A program made the position numbers and the translations under genes. This document shows positions 27,501 through 34,700 of a stretch of DNA of 64,000 bases, one piece after another (positions within the stretch are counted from its first letter, which is position 1; the number at the start of each line of letters is the position of its first letter). Source of the DNA: Saccharina japonica (lineage: Eukaryota; Sar; Phaeophyceae; Laminariales; Laminariaceae); contig MEHQ01002043.1 in assembly GCA_008828725.1 (NCBI GenBank), positions 55,044 to 119,043 on the forward strand. Direction: 5' to 3'. Under the pieces are notes generated by a model, which was not told where the DNA came from, ran no database searches, and worked only from the letters and a program-made list of their open reading frames with translations.

Positions 27501-29484
27501 GTACCCATTACTATGAATAGTGTTTCATGTTTGCCGCGTTTTCCGGCGCTCACGAGATACAGTATGCAGTATACTCGTAGAACCCTGTCCTGTTTGGCGG
27601 GGTTTTTAGCCCCTCCTTCAGAGAAACAGTGTACCAGGTAGTAGTACAGACCTCGTACCGTTCGTTCTGATCAATTCGTCATCTACTACTGTTGTACGCT
27701 TCGGCGCACTTCATGACTCCACAGAAAATAAACAACGTTGCGATGTGAATACAATGCAATAAATGTGACTGATTCGGCTGGCTCTCTCAGAGCACGTACC
27801 GATAGAACATGCATGTATAATGTGTGGTGTGTAGCGTATGTGCACGCACCGACAGAGAACATATGTATGCACAGGCAGTAGATATACATGTATGTGTCTG
27901 ATCTGATCGTTAGAAGGAGCTGCTACTTACTGCTGTTGGGCTATTTATGGTCGAGTCACGTGACTGAAGTAGGGCCCAACATGCATGCGTTATCATAGCT
28001 CCTTCTAACAAATATGGTGTCCACTTGTTCAGCCCATAAAACGGCGGTGGCGGTGGCGGTGGCAATGGTGGCGGCGGCGGCGGCGGCGACGGCGGTGGTG
28101 GTGGTGGCAATTGCTACTTGGTCCAAGCAGACGATACGGATACGTAATTGAATACCAGCTACAGCAATGTGGCGCGCAATGTGGGATGTGGGCTGCCGCA
28201 AAATTGACTCCCGAGAGCGCAGCAGAGAGGTACCCATGCTCAAGCTATACGCACGGTTTTCCTTTGTAGGCCCGTTGACGAATCGAGCGTCCCTGCTAGC
28301 CTCAAACAAAATATCCTAGAATATCGTATACACCACTACGTAAAGCACGTCATGGCTTTGTTACGTACTGCGTGGGGATGCCATCAGTGCCCCCCCCCCC
28401 GCCCCCCCCCCGCTCACGTTGCCATATTCATGACGAAGTCGATGCGATTGAGTCCAGCTTTTCTCTTTCTGATTTGTTTCCGCAAGAAAGAGATTTGAGG
28501 CAGATCCATGGCCGTGAGCGTGTCGGTGATTATGTTCCGCGAGTCCGAGCATCGCCTGAGGCCGCTCCCTCCTCCTTGTGCCGAGCTTCGTCGGTGGCTA
28601 CCTCCCCCCTGAGTTTCCGGCCTGTTCGGCACACTATCCATCAACATAGACACAGCAAGACAGCAAAGTTCAGCGCATTGCGAGATCAGCGGGAGGAACC
28701 AGACAACCTATTTCGCTCGAGGCGTGACGCGAGCTTTCGTGACATACATATATACGTGCACGACATACATACGTGGGGATCGGGCGCCGTATTTTTTGTA
28801 CAATATACGAGGTCGTTACATGGGATCTCTACTCTCTCTCTCTCGCCCGTTGGTTACCCTCATGCGTAGCACGCTCTGCCGACTACGATCCAGTCGCGGT
28901 CCGACCTGGATGTTATGTAGGGGATTTCGACTATTAAGACATACCACCACTCGTATACGTACGTACGTGCGTACGCAGGAGTATGGATACAAGTACCGCT
29001 GTACGTCGAATTCAGTACGATTTCATACAAAAAACGCTACGAGGGTACAGTAGTACGTGTTCATGTTTTTACGTACGGAATAGGTGTCATCTCTAACACA
29101 TGTAAATCCTACGAAAAAAGGGCTTAGAATTTAGTCGACGAAGGGTTGAACTCACTCCAAGCCTGGCGCCAGTCCAGTCAGGAAAGTCGCCTTCGGATCG
29201 ATCAACGATGATGACGATGGTTCCTTGCCGTCGCTCATTTTGTCTCGAGCCGGGGATAGCGTGTGATATTGATGATTTCCCTTGGATGTGATGTCGACTG
29301 TTGTTGTTGTTGTTGTTGTTGCTGCTGCTGCTCCTGACGATGCTCCTCCTGCTGCTGCTGCTATGTTGTCGTCTGGCATTGACCCATCGGGAATAACGAC
29401 AACGGTATTCATACCGCTGGTCGCACTACTCGTGGTGTCTGGTTGTTCTTTCAACCCACAGCTTTGCTCAGACCCGGCGTCCAT
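1584..29484 (-). CDS. EF-hand / WD40-repeat protein gene, 14 exons, 3' end beyond the window
   Basis: Exons in transcript order: 29156-29484, 28418-28555, 27257-27347, 25665-25823, 22334-22444, 20747-20887, 19834-19997, 16183-16250 (or 11115-11182), 14855-14952 (or 9787-9884), 14045-14095 (or 8977-9027), 6092-6238, 5796-5948, 2426-2519, 1584-1744. Every junction is phase-compatible and together they give 635 codons without a stop. The product starts with a Ser/Thr/Ala-rich region, then a helical segment, one canonical EF-hand (DVNNDGMVDWEE loop), then a series of WD40 repeats with KLWD and KVWD signatures. This order matches EF-hand WD proteins of the WDR49 type; I infer a Ca2+-responsive beta-propeller scaffold, partner unknown. 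Exon 14 ends in a good donor, so the C-terminus lies left of the window. Exons 8-10 occur twice and exons 1-3 occur again upstream at 32.1-34.4 kb. Least certain are the acceptors of exons 2, 7 and 12. Confidence 0.8.
1819..1974 (-). repeat. Poly-C-tailed repeat, 3' fragment
   Basis: G-run, then the CATGGCCGTAG block in reverse, truncated at another G-run. Confidence 0.7.
1993..2118. mobile_element. TA-type palindromic MITE
   Basis: GGACCATAGTAAATAGGACC at the left and GGTCCTATTTACT...ACTATGGGCACCCG at the right, in the intron between WD40 exons 13 and 14. Confidence 0.65.
2426..2519 (-). CDS. WD40/EF-hand gene exon 13
   Basis: 31 residues ending SAFFNSTNLTFTTAS, the strand that precedes KVWD in the next exon. 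Acceptor CCTAG, donor GTGCGG in phase 1; the open frame past the donor is Ala-rich low complexity. Confidence 0.72.
2704..2900 (+). repeat. Minisatellite, 17-18 bp unit (GGCTACTGTAGTCCAATA)
   Basis: About 11 degenerate units. Related arrays in reverse lie at 18515-18625 and 18720-18835. Confidence 0.85.
3967..4196 (-). repeat. Poly-C-tailed repeat, 3' half
   Basis: G-run to GCCTGTGAGGCG; contains a 12-bp internal tandem duplication of ACCAACCAGGC. Confidence 0.75.
4211..4562 (+). mobile_element. tRNA-derived SINE, full-length copy
   Basis: The head contains a pol III A-box-like TAGTCTAGTGG and B-box GAGTTCGAACCCC in tRNA spacing; a tRNA-unrelated body of about 265 bp follows, ending GATAATATGAGGGATGG and a 12-A tail. 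It sits between two poly-C-type repeats and may have split one of them. Confidence 0.8.
4563..4706 (-). repeat. Poly-C-tailed repeat, fragment without the C-run
   Basis: Begins right after the SINE A-tail at GTGCCGCAGTCG, so the SINE may have replaced or interrupted its 3' end. Confidence 0.65.
5410..5475 (+). repeat. GGGTC microsatellite
   Basis: Tandem GGGTC pentamers with small interruptions; the reverse complement CCGACC appears again at 5550-5575. Confidence 0.85.
5796..5948 (-). CDS. WD40/EF-hand gene exon 12
   Basis: 51 residues including RRLRAYSIDP and DDHISLPLYDIILAGN, fitting the linker and first strand of another blade. Donor GTAACG is acceptable; the acceptor (TAAGAG) was chosen for phase and lacks a good pyrimidine tract, so this exon's 5' edge is tentative. 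Confidence 0.55.
6092..6238 (-). CDS. WD40/EF-hand gene exon 11
   Basis: 49 residues starting LITADEDGDCKLWDLRTFSC, completing a WD repeat begun in exon 10. Acceptor CACGCAG, donor GTAAGT, phase 0 at both ends. The last 20 residues are not recognisable. Confidence 0.82.
6430..6675 (+). repeat. GATAGATCATCTACA minisatellite
   Basis: 15-bp unit, about 16 copies with variants; GATC in every unit. Confidence 0.9.
7559..7808 (+). repeat. Poly-C-tailed repeat, composite copy
   Basis: A partial 3' piece followed by the common 3' half, ending in a 15-C run that abuts the legumain fragment. Confidence 0.75.
7842..7962 (-). pseudogene. Orphan legumain-like (C13 asparaginyl endopeptidase) exon
   Basis: The minus-strand frame contains LSYAGEDVTAENFLAVLKGD, close to the conserved 'Y.G..VT..NF.AVL.GD' stretch before the catalytic His of legumains and GPI8-type proteases. 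An ACAG|GTGGAG donor could end it. No His-Gly or Cys catalytic exon is found near. One flank is the poly-C end of a repeat (7559-7808) and the other a 380-bp GGGAGGA array. It lies inside an intron of the WD40 gene on the same strand. I read it as a captured or leftover gene fragment; an alternative exon is possible but no legumain domain is expected there. Confidence 0.6.
7985..8366 (+). repeat. GGGAGGA heptamer array
   Basis: About 50 perfect 7-bp units ending in GGGA tetramers. It creates long false open frames (REEGGGR or SSLLPPP repeats) on both strands. Confidence 0.95.
8977..11182 (-). CDS. Second copy of WD40 exons 8, 9 and 10 (11115-11182, 9787-9884, 8977-9027)
   Basis: These three exons lie in the first copy of the 4.6-kb duplication and match 16183-16250, 14855-14952 and 14045-14095. 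Their combined length is 217 nt, not a multiple of three, so a transcript holding both sets would be frameshifted. Either one set is skipped or the duplication is not present in one haplotype. Confidence 0.7.
9158..9516 (-). mobile_element. tRNA-derived SINE copy
   Basis: Same body and head in reverse orientation (B box GAGTTCGAATCCCACG). The 5' acceptor-like part is lost or diverged. Lies in duplication A. Confidence 0.75.
10425..10672 (+). repeat. GATCTGTAT minisatellite (9-bp unit)
   Basis: About 27 units; copied at 15493-15740 with a few unit changes near 15685-15700. Confidence 0.95.
10670..11040 (+). repeat. GATC-rich dispersed repeat
   Basis: Contains TTGCTGGGTGGGAGCC, GGCTGGGTCTGTACTATAC and CAACGGCAGGTGAGG followed by AGATCATCTAGATGATGATC. 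Copied at 15738-16108. Confidence 0.6.
11628..11705 (+). repeat. Short dispersed repeat around GGCCGGTAATTACCTC
   Basis: Also at 16696-16773 (duplication A), 21805-21895 (reverse) and 23850-23925. All share GGCCGGTAATTACCTC, AGGTAATTGG and CTTGGATG. Identity unknown. Confidence 0.6.
11900..12300 (-). repeat. Organelle-like segment with tRNA remnants (probable NUMT)
   Basis: Locally AT-rich. On the minus strand: a Lys(UUU)-like piece with anticodon loop CTTTTAA and perfect T-arm TTGGG/CCCAA but no matching 5' acceptor; a head GGGGATATAACTCAGTTGGT joined straight to a T-arm without anticodon arm; and a 20-bp hairpin (TTGCTCAGGGGGTACGTGTT). Fits a decayed mitochondrial tRNA cluster; copied at 16968-17368. 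Confidence 0.5.
12415..12545. mobile_element. TA-type palindromic MITE
   Basis: CGGGGGCCATAGTAAATAGG left, TTATTTACTATAGCCCTCCG right. Copied to 17483-17613 by duplication A. Confidence 0.65.
12988..12988. other. Single ambiguous base (n) at end of duplication A copy 1
   Basis: The n directly follows the last duplicated base and precedes a TTC microsatellite, which suggests a join between two contigs or an unresolved read end. Confidence 0.9.
12990..13083 (+). repeat. TTC microsatellite next to the n
   Basis: About 31 TTC/TCC triplets starting one base after the n. Confidence 0.95.
14045..14095 (-). CDS. WD40/EF-hand gene exon 10 (upstream copy, 51-nt micro-exon)
   Basis: 17 residues (ALRVGVLGVDGWKGRFN) that fill exactly the missing strand between GHSK of exon 9 and LITADEDGD of exon 11. 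Acceptor AACACAG is good; donor GTGAAG is weak. An identical copy is at 8977-9027. Confidence 0.6.
14226..14584 (-). mobile_element. tRNA-derived SINE copy (duplicate of 9158-9516)
   Basis: Identical by duplication A, not a separate insertion. Confidence 0.75.
14855..14952 (-). CDS. WD40/EF-hand gene exon 9 (upstream copy)
   Basis: Continues the repeat with TDMVASCSMDRTVKLWDI and the next GHS dipeptide, a textbook WD40 signature (S..DRTVKLWD). Acceptor GGCAG, donor GTTAGT, phase 0 at the end. An identical copy is at 9787-9884. Confidence 0.88.
15493..15740 (+). repeat. GATCTGTAT minisatellite (duplicate)
   Basis: Copy by duplication A. Its small differences from 10425-10672 are among the few that separate the copies. 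Confidence 0.95.
16183..16250 (-). CDS. WD40/EF-hand gene exon 8 (upstream copy)
   Basis: 22 residues with GGHTDAVLGITALS, the GH dipeptide and first strand of a WD repeat. The acceptor TTGCAG leaves one base that completes the phase-2 codon of exon 7; the donor is GTGAGA in phase 1. An identical copy is at 11115-11182. Confidence 0.8.
16968..17368 (-). repeat. Organelle-like tRNA segment (duplicate)
   Basis: Copy of 11900-12300 by duplication A. Confidence 0.5.
17483..17613. mobile_element. TA-type palindromic MITE (duplicate)
   Basis: Copy of 12415-12545 by duplication A. Confidence 0.65.
18171..18473 (+). repeat. Poly-C-tailed repeat, variant copy
   Basis: Same 5' variant block as at position 1; the C-tail is degenerate (CCCTTCCCCC) and followed by an A-rich run. 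Confidence 0.7.
18515..18835 (-). repeat. Minisatellite arrays, same 17-18 bp unit
   Basis: Two arrays interrupted at 18626-18719 by a block starting TTCAACGTTGATCACTC. Confidence 0.85.
18635..19660 (+). repeat. AT-rich segment flanked by direct repeats
   Basis: A block of about 75 bp (TTCAACGTTGATCACTCATA...GGGAAACCAAAACG) at 18640 recurs at 19577. Between them, 18880-19540 is AT-rich single-copy sequence with no recognisable gene. Confidence 0.6.
19737..19821 (-). mobile_element. TTAA-flanked short MITE
   Basis: Core ACTACTTGGAATTAGTGTGG with inverted ends; the right end is degraded. It lies 13 bp past the donor of WD40 exon 7. Confidence 0.65.
19834..19997 (-). CDS. WD40/EF-hand gene exon 7
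   Basis: About 54 residues including HDLLVAGDTLGNLFSWKI, a WD blade, then an acidic loop. The acceptor is placed after ATGAAG, next to a (CAA)n tract; reading through that tract would add poly-Gln, which I think less likely. Donor GTACGG, phase 2. Confidence 0.75.
20004..20046 (+). repeat. TTG microsatellite at WD40 exon 7 acceptor
   Basis: About 14 triplets starting 7 bp upstream (in transcript sense) of the proposed acceptor. Confidence 0.95.
20189..20712 (-). repeat. Poly-C-tailed repeat, full-length
   Basis: Reverse orientation; the 5' end is flanked by TATA as in the copy at 58513. Ends 35 bp from WD40 exon 6. Confidence 0.8.
20747..20887 (-). CDS. WD40/EF-hand gene exon 6
   Basis: 47 residues containing CYCSSTRHYVVATSTSKVCF, a WD-type blade sequence. 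The acceptor TTTCTGTCAG has a pyrimidine tract and the donor is GTGAGA; both ends are phase 0. A full-length poly-C-tailed repeat (20189-20712) ends only 35 bp past the donor. Confidence 0.8.
21002..21178. mobile_element. Two tail-to-tail TTAA MITEs
   Basis: A plus copy (21002-21097) and a minus copy (about 21092-21178) share the overlapping CTTAAGGGGTTAAGAACC junction, making an imperfect 175-bp palindrome. Confidence 0.7.
21421..21556 (+). repeat. TTG microsatellite, 136 bp
   Basis: About 45 triplets with CTG and TCG variants. Confidence 0.95.
22334..22444 (-). CDS. WD40/EF-hand gene exon 5
   Basis: 37 residues beginning MKYFAETDVVAVMEANASFF, flanked by a TAG acceptor and a GTGAGA donor, phase 0 at both ends. 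It fits a propeller strand between the EF-hand and the first clear WD repeat. A poly-G/C tract starts a few bases upstream of the acceptor. Confidence 0.75.
22600..22676 (-). repeat. Poly-C-tailed repeat, short 3' fragment
   Basis: 23-G run then GTACTCATGTCGTGCACGG, cut after GACCCTC. Confidence 0.65.
22902..23080 (-). mobile_element. 5'-truncated SINE copy
   Basis: Poly-T (A-tail) then the body sequence to about the middle; the tRNA head is missing, as expected for incomplete reverse transcription. Confidence 0.7.
23278..23365 (+). mobile_element. TTAA-flanked short MITE
   Basis: TTAA at both ends, ends CCCTTTCAGAACTG and CCGGTTCTTAAGGGG; 88 bp. Confidence 0.75.
23450..24210 (+). repeat. 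Diverged tandem duplication (about 340-bp unit)
   Basis: Units 23450-23850 and 23925-24210 share CACAACGCCTG, CTAGAGGGGTTCCGTTCA and CCCCACGGATTGTGTATCG. The first unit holds the TA MITE, the second does not. Confidence 0.7.
23565..23696. mobile_element. TA-flanked palindromic MITE with an empty-site paralog
   Basis: Inverted ends: CATAGTAAATAGGACC at the left, GGTCCTACTTACT and TTTACTATGCCCCCC at the right. The neighbouring diverged unit at 24035 has the same flanks without the insert, which gives a TA target duplication. Confidence 0.7.
24293..24380 (+). mobile_element. TTAA-flanked short MITE
   Basis: TTAA at both ends, ends CCCACTCAGAACTG and CCAGTTCTTAAGGGG. Confidence 0.75.
24459..24985. 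mobile_element. TA-type MITE split by a GC-rich 390-bp insert
   Basis: Left end GGACCATAGTAAATAAATAG at 24468; interior and right end (ATATAGGC...GGTCGCCCGTAATAG) at about 24900-24985. Between them lies a GC-rich segment with a 143-codon open frame (24551-24982) that I cannot identify. Confidence 0.5.
25036..25400 (+). repeat. Repeat with GCATGC hairpin, split copy
   Basis: GCATGCTACGGTAGCCTGCA at 25038 and AGCTCTCTATACTAATAGCA at 25357; the same two parts lie 30 bp apart at 56730-56830 inside the gypsy remnant. Confidence 0.6.
25493..25582 (+). mobile_element. TTAA-flanked short MITE, diverged
   Basis: Left target ATAA, right TTAA; same core. It ends 83 bp below WD40 exon 4, in intron 4. 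Confidence 0.7.
25665..25823 (-). CDS. WD40/EF-hand gene exon 4 (EF-hand calcium loop)
   Basis: Opens directly with MDVNNDGMVDWEELSSFMI: loop positions 1, 3, 5 and 12 are D, N, D and E with G at 6, so calcium binding is expected. A Gly/Ala-rich linker follows. Acceptor GTGCAG and donor GTGCAG, both phase 0. Confidence 0.85.
25990..26480 (+). repeat. GGGTC/GGGTA minisatellite, 490 bp
   Basis: Pentamer array shifting from GGGTC to GGGTA (26276-26340), then reverse-complement CCAACCCGACC units, so it can fold back on itself. Lies in the intron between WD40 exons 3 and 4; not the TTTAGGG telomere unit. Confidence 0.85.
27257..27347 (-). CDS. WD40/EF-hand gene exon 3 (E-helix of the EF-hand; GC donor)
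   Basis: Encodes 30 residues ending in SMVADFCDLFAQ, the entering helix of the EF-hand whose calcium loop starts the next exon. The acceptor is GCGCAG. The donor reads CAG|GCGAGA, a GC-AG type intron. The frame is exact on both sides. Confidence 0.7.
28418..28555 (-). CDS. WD40/EF-hand gene exon 2 (helical segment before the EF-hand)
   Basis: Encodes 45 residues including SFLRKQIRKRKAGLNRIDFV, which resembles the degenerate first EF-hand of EF-hand WD proteins. The donor is GTGAGC in phase 2. The acceptor is placed at CTCAG because it restores phase; the tract before it is purine-rich, so this edge is uncertain. A long poly-C tract lies 10 bp beyond the donor. Confidence 0.65.
29156..29484 (-). 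CDS. WD40/EF-hand gene exon 1 (N-terminal low-complexity region)
   Basis: Starts at an ATG reading MDAGSEQ and codes about 109 residues rich in Ser, Thr and Ala, with a run of seven Thr encoded by a TTG/CTG microsatellite. It ends in phase 2 at a strong GTGAGT donor. An earlier in-frame ATG at 29610 exists here but is absent from the second copy at 34.4 kb, so I prefer the conserved start. No signal peptide is visible. Confidence 0.7.
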
Positions 29485-30249
29485 CCCAGCCAGCCAGCAT
29501 GTATGTTTTGGCTCTCCAGCTTTTCCTCGCTCGGCGAAATCTTGAAACCGAAAAAGCCTTATTTCAGGTGCAACTCCGCCAACGGGCCAAGTAACAAATA
29601 AATAATGCATGATATTGTCCTCCTCGTGACCTCGCAGCTCACAGAGAACTCTCGTACGCTTTTCTATCTACTACAACAGCAGTAGTAGTACTACTGTGCG
29701 ATACGGCGATGACAAAACTTGTCCTCCTGTCATCCACCCCCCGGCTGGGGTTTTGATTGGATTCCGACGATTTGCGAGCAGCCTGTCGTTGGGATATGGT
29801 TGCATCATGATCGCTGTGTTGTGCGAAGATCTTTTTTACGATGGATTTTTTGTTTAAATGCGTAACAACACCAAAAGAACCAACGACGGGTAAATCTAAC
29901 AACAGATACGTATCGTAGACGTACGAACGAGCAGCGCACTGAACTGACTGGCGGACGTTGATTGGCTGAAATTTCGTACCACCAGCAGTACATTCACCCA
30001 CCTACCCACACCTCTATCTATCTATCATGATACATACGTATACGAGTCTTATTATGCAGCAGTAGTTCGAGCGAAGCATGCATCATCAGGTGGTTGGTAA
30101 AGATATCACACCTCCCAAACAAATCATAAATCCCCACTTCACAACCAGATCTTTCAAGCAAGAAGACATACGACAGATATTCTCGATCTTGTCGTGTGAT
30201 ATAATCTGATGTCGACGGTTTGATGTGAAGGAACACATATATGTATCAA

Positions 30250-30740
30250 ACGTGTATCTGATCTACACAATACATAGGATAGCTATTAGGTCCATAGGTC
30301 ATCGTCAGGTTGCCGTGTCGGACGCGAATAATCTGCATGGATGGATCTAGATCTTTCAAGGTGGATATTGGCAGATAGATGTTCCCGATCTTGGCCCGAT
30401 CTTGTACGTATGGTAGAATCTATCTGATATCGACGGGTGGAAAGAACGGTTTGATGTGAAGAACACACATATATGTATATGTATCAAACGTACATACCCT
30501 GGTACATACCACAGGTCAGGTATGATTTAGCTTATCATGCTGCCGGGCGGGACGGGAATAATCTGGAGCATACATATATGGTATTTTCTAGACGTTTCCT
30601 GGGGTGGATCTGTACTGTACAGATCAGATCATGCACAAGTGCACAATATCTGAATCTCATGACGGCAGGTGACGATCTACATACTACACACAGTAGATAT
30701 ACCTACTGTGTTACAGTGTAGATAATCTGTCTGAGGCGCG
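30250..30740 (+). repeat. GATC-rich dispersed repeat
   Basis: Shares GCCGGGCGGGACGGGAATAA, GGTGGATCTGTACTGTACAG and GACGGCAGGTGA with segments at 10670-11040, 46745-47100 and their duplicates, and more loosely with 6690-6920 and 38520-38690. Copied at 35115-35605. Confidence 0.6.
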
Positions 30741-30776
30741 AAATATATCGATGCAGTATACCCCCCCCCCGGACCC

Positions 30777-30862
30777 CATATGAAATATTGTTGAACAAAA
30801 AGGTAAATATAGAGGTTTTAGTGTGTACCGAAGGTCCTATTCACTATGCCCCCCCGTAACAC
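30777..30862. mobile_element. TA-type MITE, partial
   Basis: Has the interior GGTAAATATAGAGGTTTTAG and right end GGTCCTATTCACTATGCCCC; the left end is missing. Confidence 0.5.
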
Positions 30863-31799
30863 CTGGACCCGTTGTGAGGTCCTCGTTAATGATGTACCAC
30901 TAAGAAACCCCACGAAGATGAATGAGACAGGCTAACCCGGAACTTATGCCCCGCTGCCCCCCCTGCGGGGCTAAGCAACATATCACAACTACTACTAGCT
31001 GTTACAGTATATCGCTACAAAAAGAACGGTAAACAATCGAACAGACTTGTTGCAACCTGGTTCTCCCCCTCTCTCGAGCGACAGGGCGGGCGGGTGGGTG
31101 GGTGGCAAAGTCGATCGATAAAAGTTGCGCCGCTGTCTTTTACCACGTAGAATAAGTCACGATACCCTCGGTGCCAAACCAGCTACGACTGAACAAGAGC
31201 CAGCGCTTCCGTTCGTGTACTCCGTACTCAGGCTGTCTTAGGCCCAACTGTAACCTGGACGCTTGCGTCGTGCTCGTCCGTTGGTCTAATTACAAATGCG
31301 ATTTCGTCACTCGAATTCAAACCGCTTCACAAACGCCAGTTTCCTGCTGAAACCTACAGTTTTGTTTTCTGTTTTTCGGTCCCATAGTTGTCCGCCTTAC
31401 AGCGGTAACAATACCAGATTGGCGATGATATTATTGTCCCACCGGTAATATTTCTCGCACATTTGGCGTATCGTGCACGCATCCCTGAAAATTATGATGT
31501 ACGGGTACTGTTTGCAGTCTCATGGTCTTGTGGTACAGTAGAAATTGTAACCAGTCGCAGGCCATCAGCAGTTGTACGAGTACTATTTAATATTAATACT
31601 GCTTTGCCGAGTACGCACGCAAATGCACGTGTAGTATAATACGGGTATCTGTAGTCGTACCGTATACTCGTAGCACGGAAGAAAGCACACCCCCCTCAGA
31701 TACCCCCCCCACCCCCACATAAGCACACCGGGTGATATATGTTTTACTTCGTTTTTTTACCGTCACTTTATCACCGGGGGTACGTTAGATAACACCCCC

Positions 31800-34700
31800 T
31801 AACGGAACCGCCCGGAAAAGTAGTCGTAAAGCCAGATCGGGAGATTCACCCCCCTTGCGGCGACAAACGAGACACACAGGCAGGCGGGCAACAACCTAAA
31901 CTCGCTCGGCAGCGATTGCTATTGTTGTTGTCGTAAACACTCATACATATAATAGCTCCACCATCAATGGCGCCCGTCACTGAGACTATACAGTATCTGG
32001 ACTAAAATACTGCAGGTAGATACGACTGACTACCGTGGGTCAACGTACAGACACGCACCACGGTATACAGTGTTGACGTTTCTAAGTGCTGCACGGACAC
32101 AATCACGAATCACTTTGAAAATCGCGGAATTCTCGCCTGGGCGAAAAGGTCACAGAAATCTGCCACCATGCTGAGGTCGATGTCGTCGATGCATGTCACA
32201 GGGGATGATATGTCTCCCACCGCGCACCTGCGCACGCCAAAGAGGGAGCGCGATCGGTACAGCAGTAGAACCATTTCAAAGGAGCCCACAGGGCTACCTA
32301 GTAGTACGGTGAACAACTCAAAAGCTTGGATGGGGGGCCATGAAGATCGAATACCGTTTCTACTGCAGCAAGCAGTGCGTGTACCCATTACTATGAATAG
32401 TGTTTCATGTTTGCCGCGTTTTCCGGCGCTCACGAGATACAGTATGCAGTATACTCGTAGAACCCTGTCCTGTTTGGCGGGGTTTTTAGCCCCTCCTTCA
32501 GAGAAACAGTGTACCAGGTAGTAGTACAGACCTCGTACCGTTCGTTCTGATCAATTCGTCATCTACTACTGTTGTACGCTTCGGCGCACTTCATGACTCC
32601 ACAGAAAATAAACAACGTTGCGATGTGAATACAATGCAATAAATGTGACTGATTCGGCTGGCTCTCTCAGAGCACGTACCGATAGAACATGCATGTATAA
32701 TGTGTGGTGTGTAGCGTATGTGCACGCACCGACAGAGAACATATGTATGCACAGGCAGTAGATATACATGTATGTGTCTGATCTGATCGTTAGAAGGAGC
32801 TGCTACTTACTGCTGTTGGGCTATTTATGGTCGAGTCACGTGACTGAAGTAGGGCCCAACATGCATGCGTTATCATAGCTCCTTCTAACAAATATGGTGT
32901 CCACTTGTTCAGCCCATAAAACGGCGGTGGCGGTGGCGGTGGCAATGGTGGCGGCGGCGGCGGCGGCGGCGGCGGTGGTGGTGGTGGTGGCAATTGCTAC
33001 TTGGTCCAAGCAGACGATACGGATACGTAATTGAATACCAGCTACAGCAATGTGGCGCGCAATGTGGGATGTGGGCTGCCGCAAAATTGACTCCCGAGAG
33101 CGCAGCAGAGAGGTACCCATGCTCAAGCTATACGCACGGTTTTCCTTTGTAGGCCCGTTGACGAATCGAGCGTCCCTGCTAGCCTCAAACAAAATATCCT
33201 AGAATATCGTATACACCACTACGTAAAGCACGTCATGGCTTTGTTACGTACTGCGTGGGGATGCCATCAGTGCCCCCCCCCCCGCCCCCCCCCCGCTCAC
33301 GTTGCCATATTCATGACGAAGTCGATGCGATTGAGTCCAGCTTTTCTCTTTCTGATTTGTTTCCGCAAGAAAGAGATTTGAGGCAGATCCATGGCCGTGA
33401 GCGTGTCGGTGATTATGTTCCGCGAGTCCGAGCATCGCCTGAGGCCGCTCCCTCCTCCTTGTGCCGAGCTTCGTCGGTGGCTACCTCCCCCCTGAGTTTC
33501 CGGCCTGTTCGGCACACTATCCATCAACACAGACACAGCAAGACAGCAAAGTTCAGCGCATTGCGAGATCAGCGGGAGGAACCAGACAACCTATTTCGCT
33601 CGAGGCGTGACGCGAGCTTTCGTGACATACATATATACGTGCACGACATACATACGTGGGGATCGGGCGCCGTATTTTTTGTACAATATACGAGGTCGTT
33701 ACATGGGATCTCTACTCTCTCTCGCCCGTTGGTTACCCTCATGCGTAGCACGCTCTGCCGACTACGATCCAGTCGCGGTCCGACCTGGATGTTATGTAGG
33801 GGATTTCGACTATTAAGACATACCACCACTCGTATACGTACGTACGTGCGTACGCAGGAGTATGGATACAAGTACCGCTGTACGTCGAATTCAGTACGAT
33901 TTCATACAAAAAACGCTACGAGGGTACAGTAGTACGTGTTCATGTTTTTACGTACGGAATAGGTGTCATCTCTAACACATGTAAATCCTACGAAAAAAGG
34001 GCTTAGAATTTAGTCGACGAAGGGTTGAACTCACTCCAAGCCTGGCGCCAGTCCAGTCAGGAAAGTCGCCTTCGGATCGATCAACGATGATGACGATGGT
34101 TCCTTGCCGTCGCTCATTTTGTCTCGAGCCGGGGATAGCGTGTGATATTGATGATTTCCCTTGGATGTGATGTCGACTGTTGTTGTTGTTGTTGCTGCTG
34201 CTGTTCCTGACGATGCTCCTCCTGCTGCTGCTGCTATGTTGTCGTCTGGCATTGACCCATCGGGAATAACGACAACGGTATTCATACCGCTGGTCGCACT
34301 ACTCGTGGTGTCTGGTTGTTCTTTCAACCCACAGCTTTGCTCAGACCCGGCGTCCATCCCAGCCAGCCAGCATGTATGTTTTGGCTCTCCAGCTTTTCCT
34401 CGCTCGGCGAAATCTTGAAACCGAAAAAGCCTTATTTCAGGTGCAACTCCGCCAACGGGCCAAGTAACAAATAATGAATGATATTGTCCTCCTCGTGACC
34501 TCGCAGCTCACAGAGAACTCTCGTACGCTTTTCTATCTACTACAACAGCAGTAGTAGTACTACTGTGCGATACGGCGATGACAAAACTTGTCCTCCTGTC
34601 ATCCACCCCCCGGCTGGGGTTTTGATTGGATTCCGACGATTTGCGAGCAGCCTGTCGTTGGGATATGGTTGCATCATGATCGCTGTGTTGTGCGAAGATC

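Larger units (their letters stand above)
26920..30770 (+). repeat. Duplication B, copy 1 (3.85 kb)
   Basis: Matches 31800-35638 (offset about 4880). Differences are mostly microsatellite length changes (GCC, TTG, CTCT runs) plus a few substitutions. Ends in a poly-C tract. Carries exons 1-3 of the EF-hand/WD40 gene. Confidence 0.95.
29485..31799. other. 5' flank of the WD40 gene and duplication B spacer
   Basis: 29485-30770 is duplicated upstream DNA (promoter expected here, none defined) with GATC-rich repeat. 30771-31799 is unique; apart from a partial MITE and a short poly-C tract I see no gene. Confidence 0.5.
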
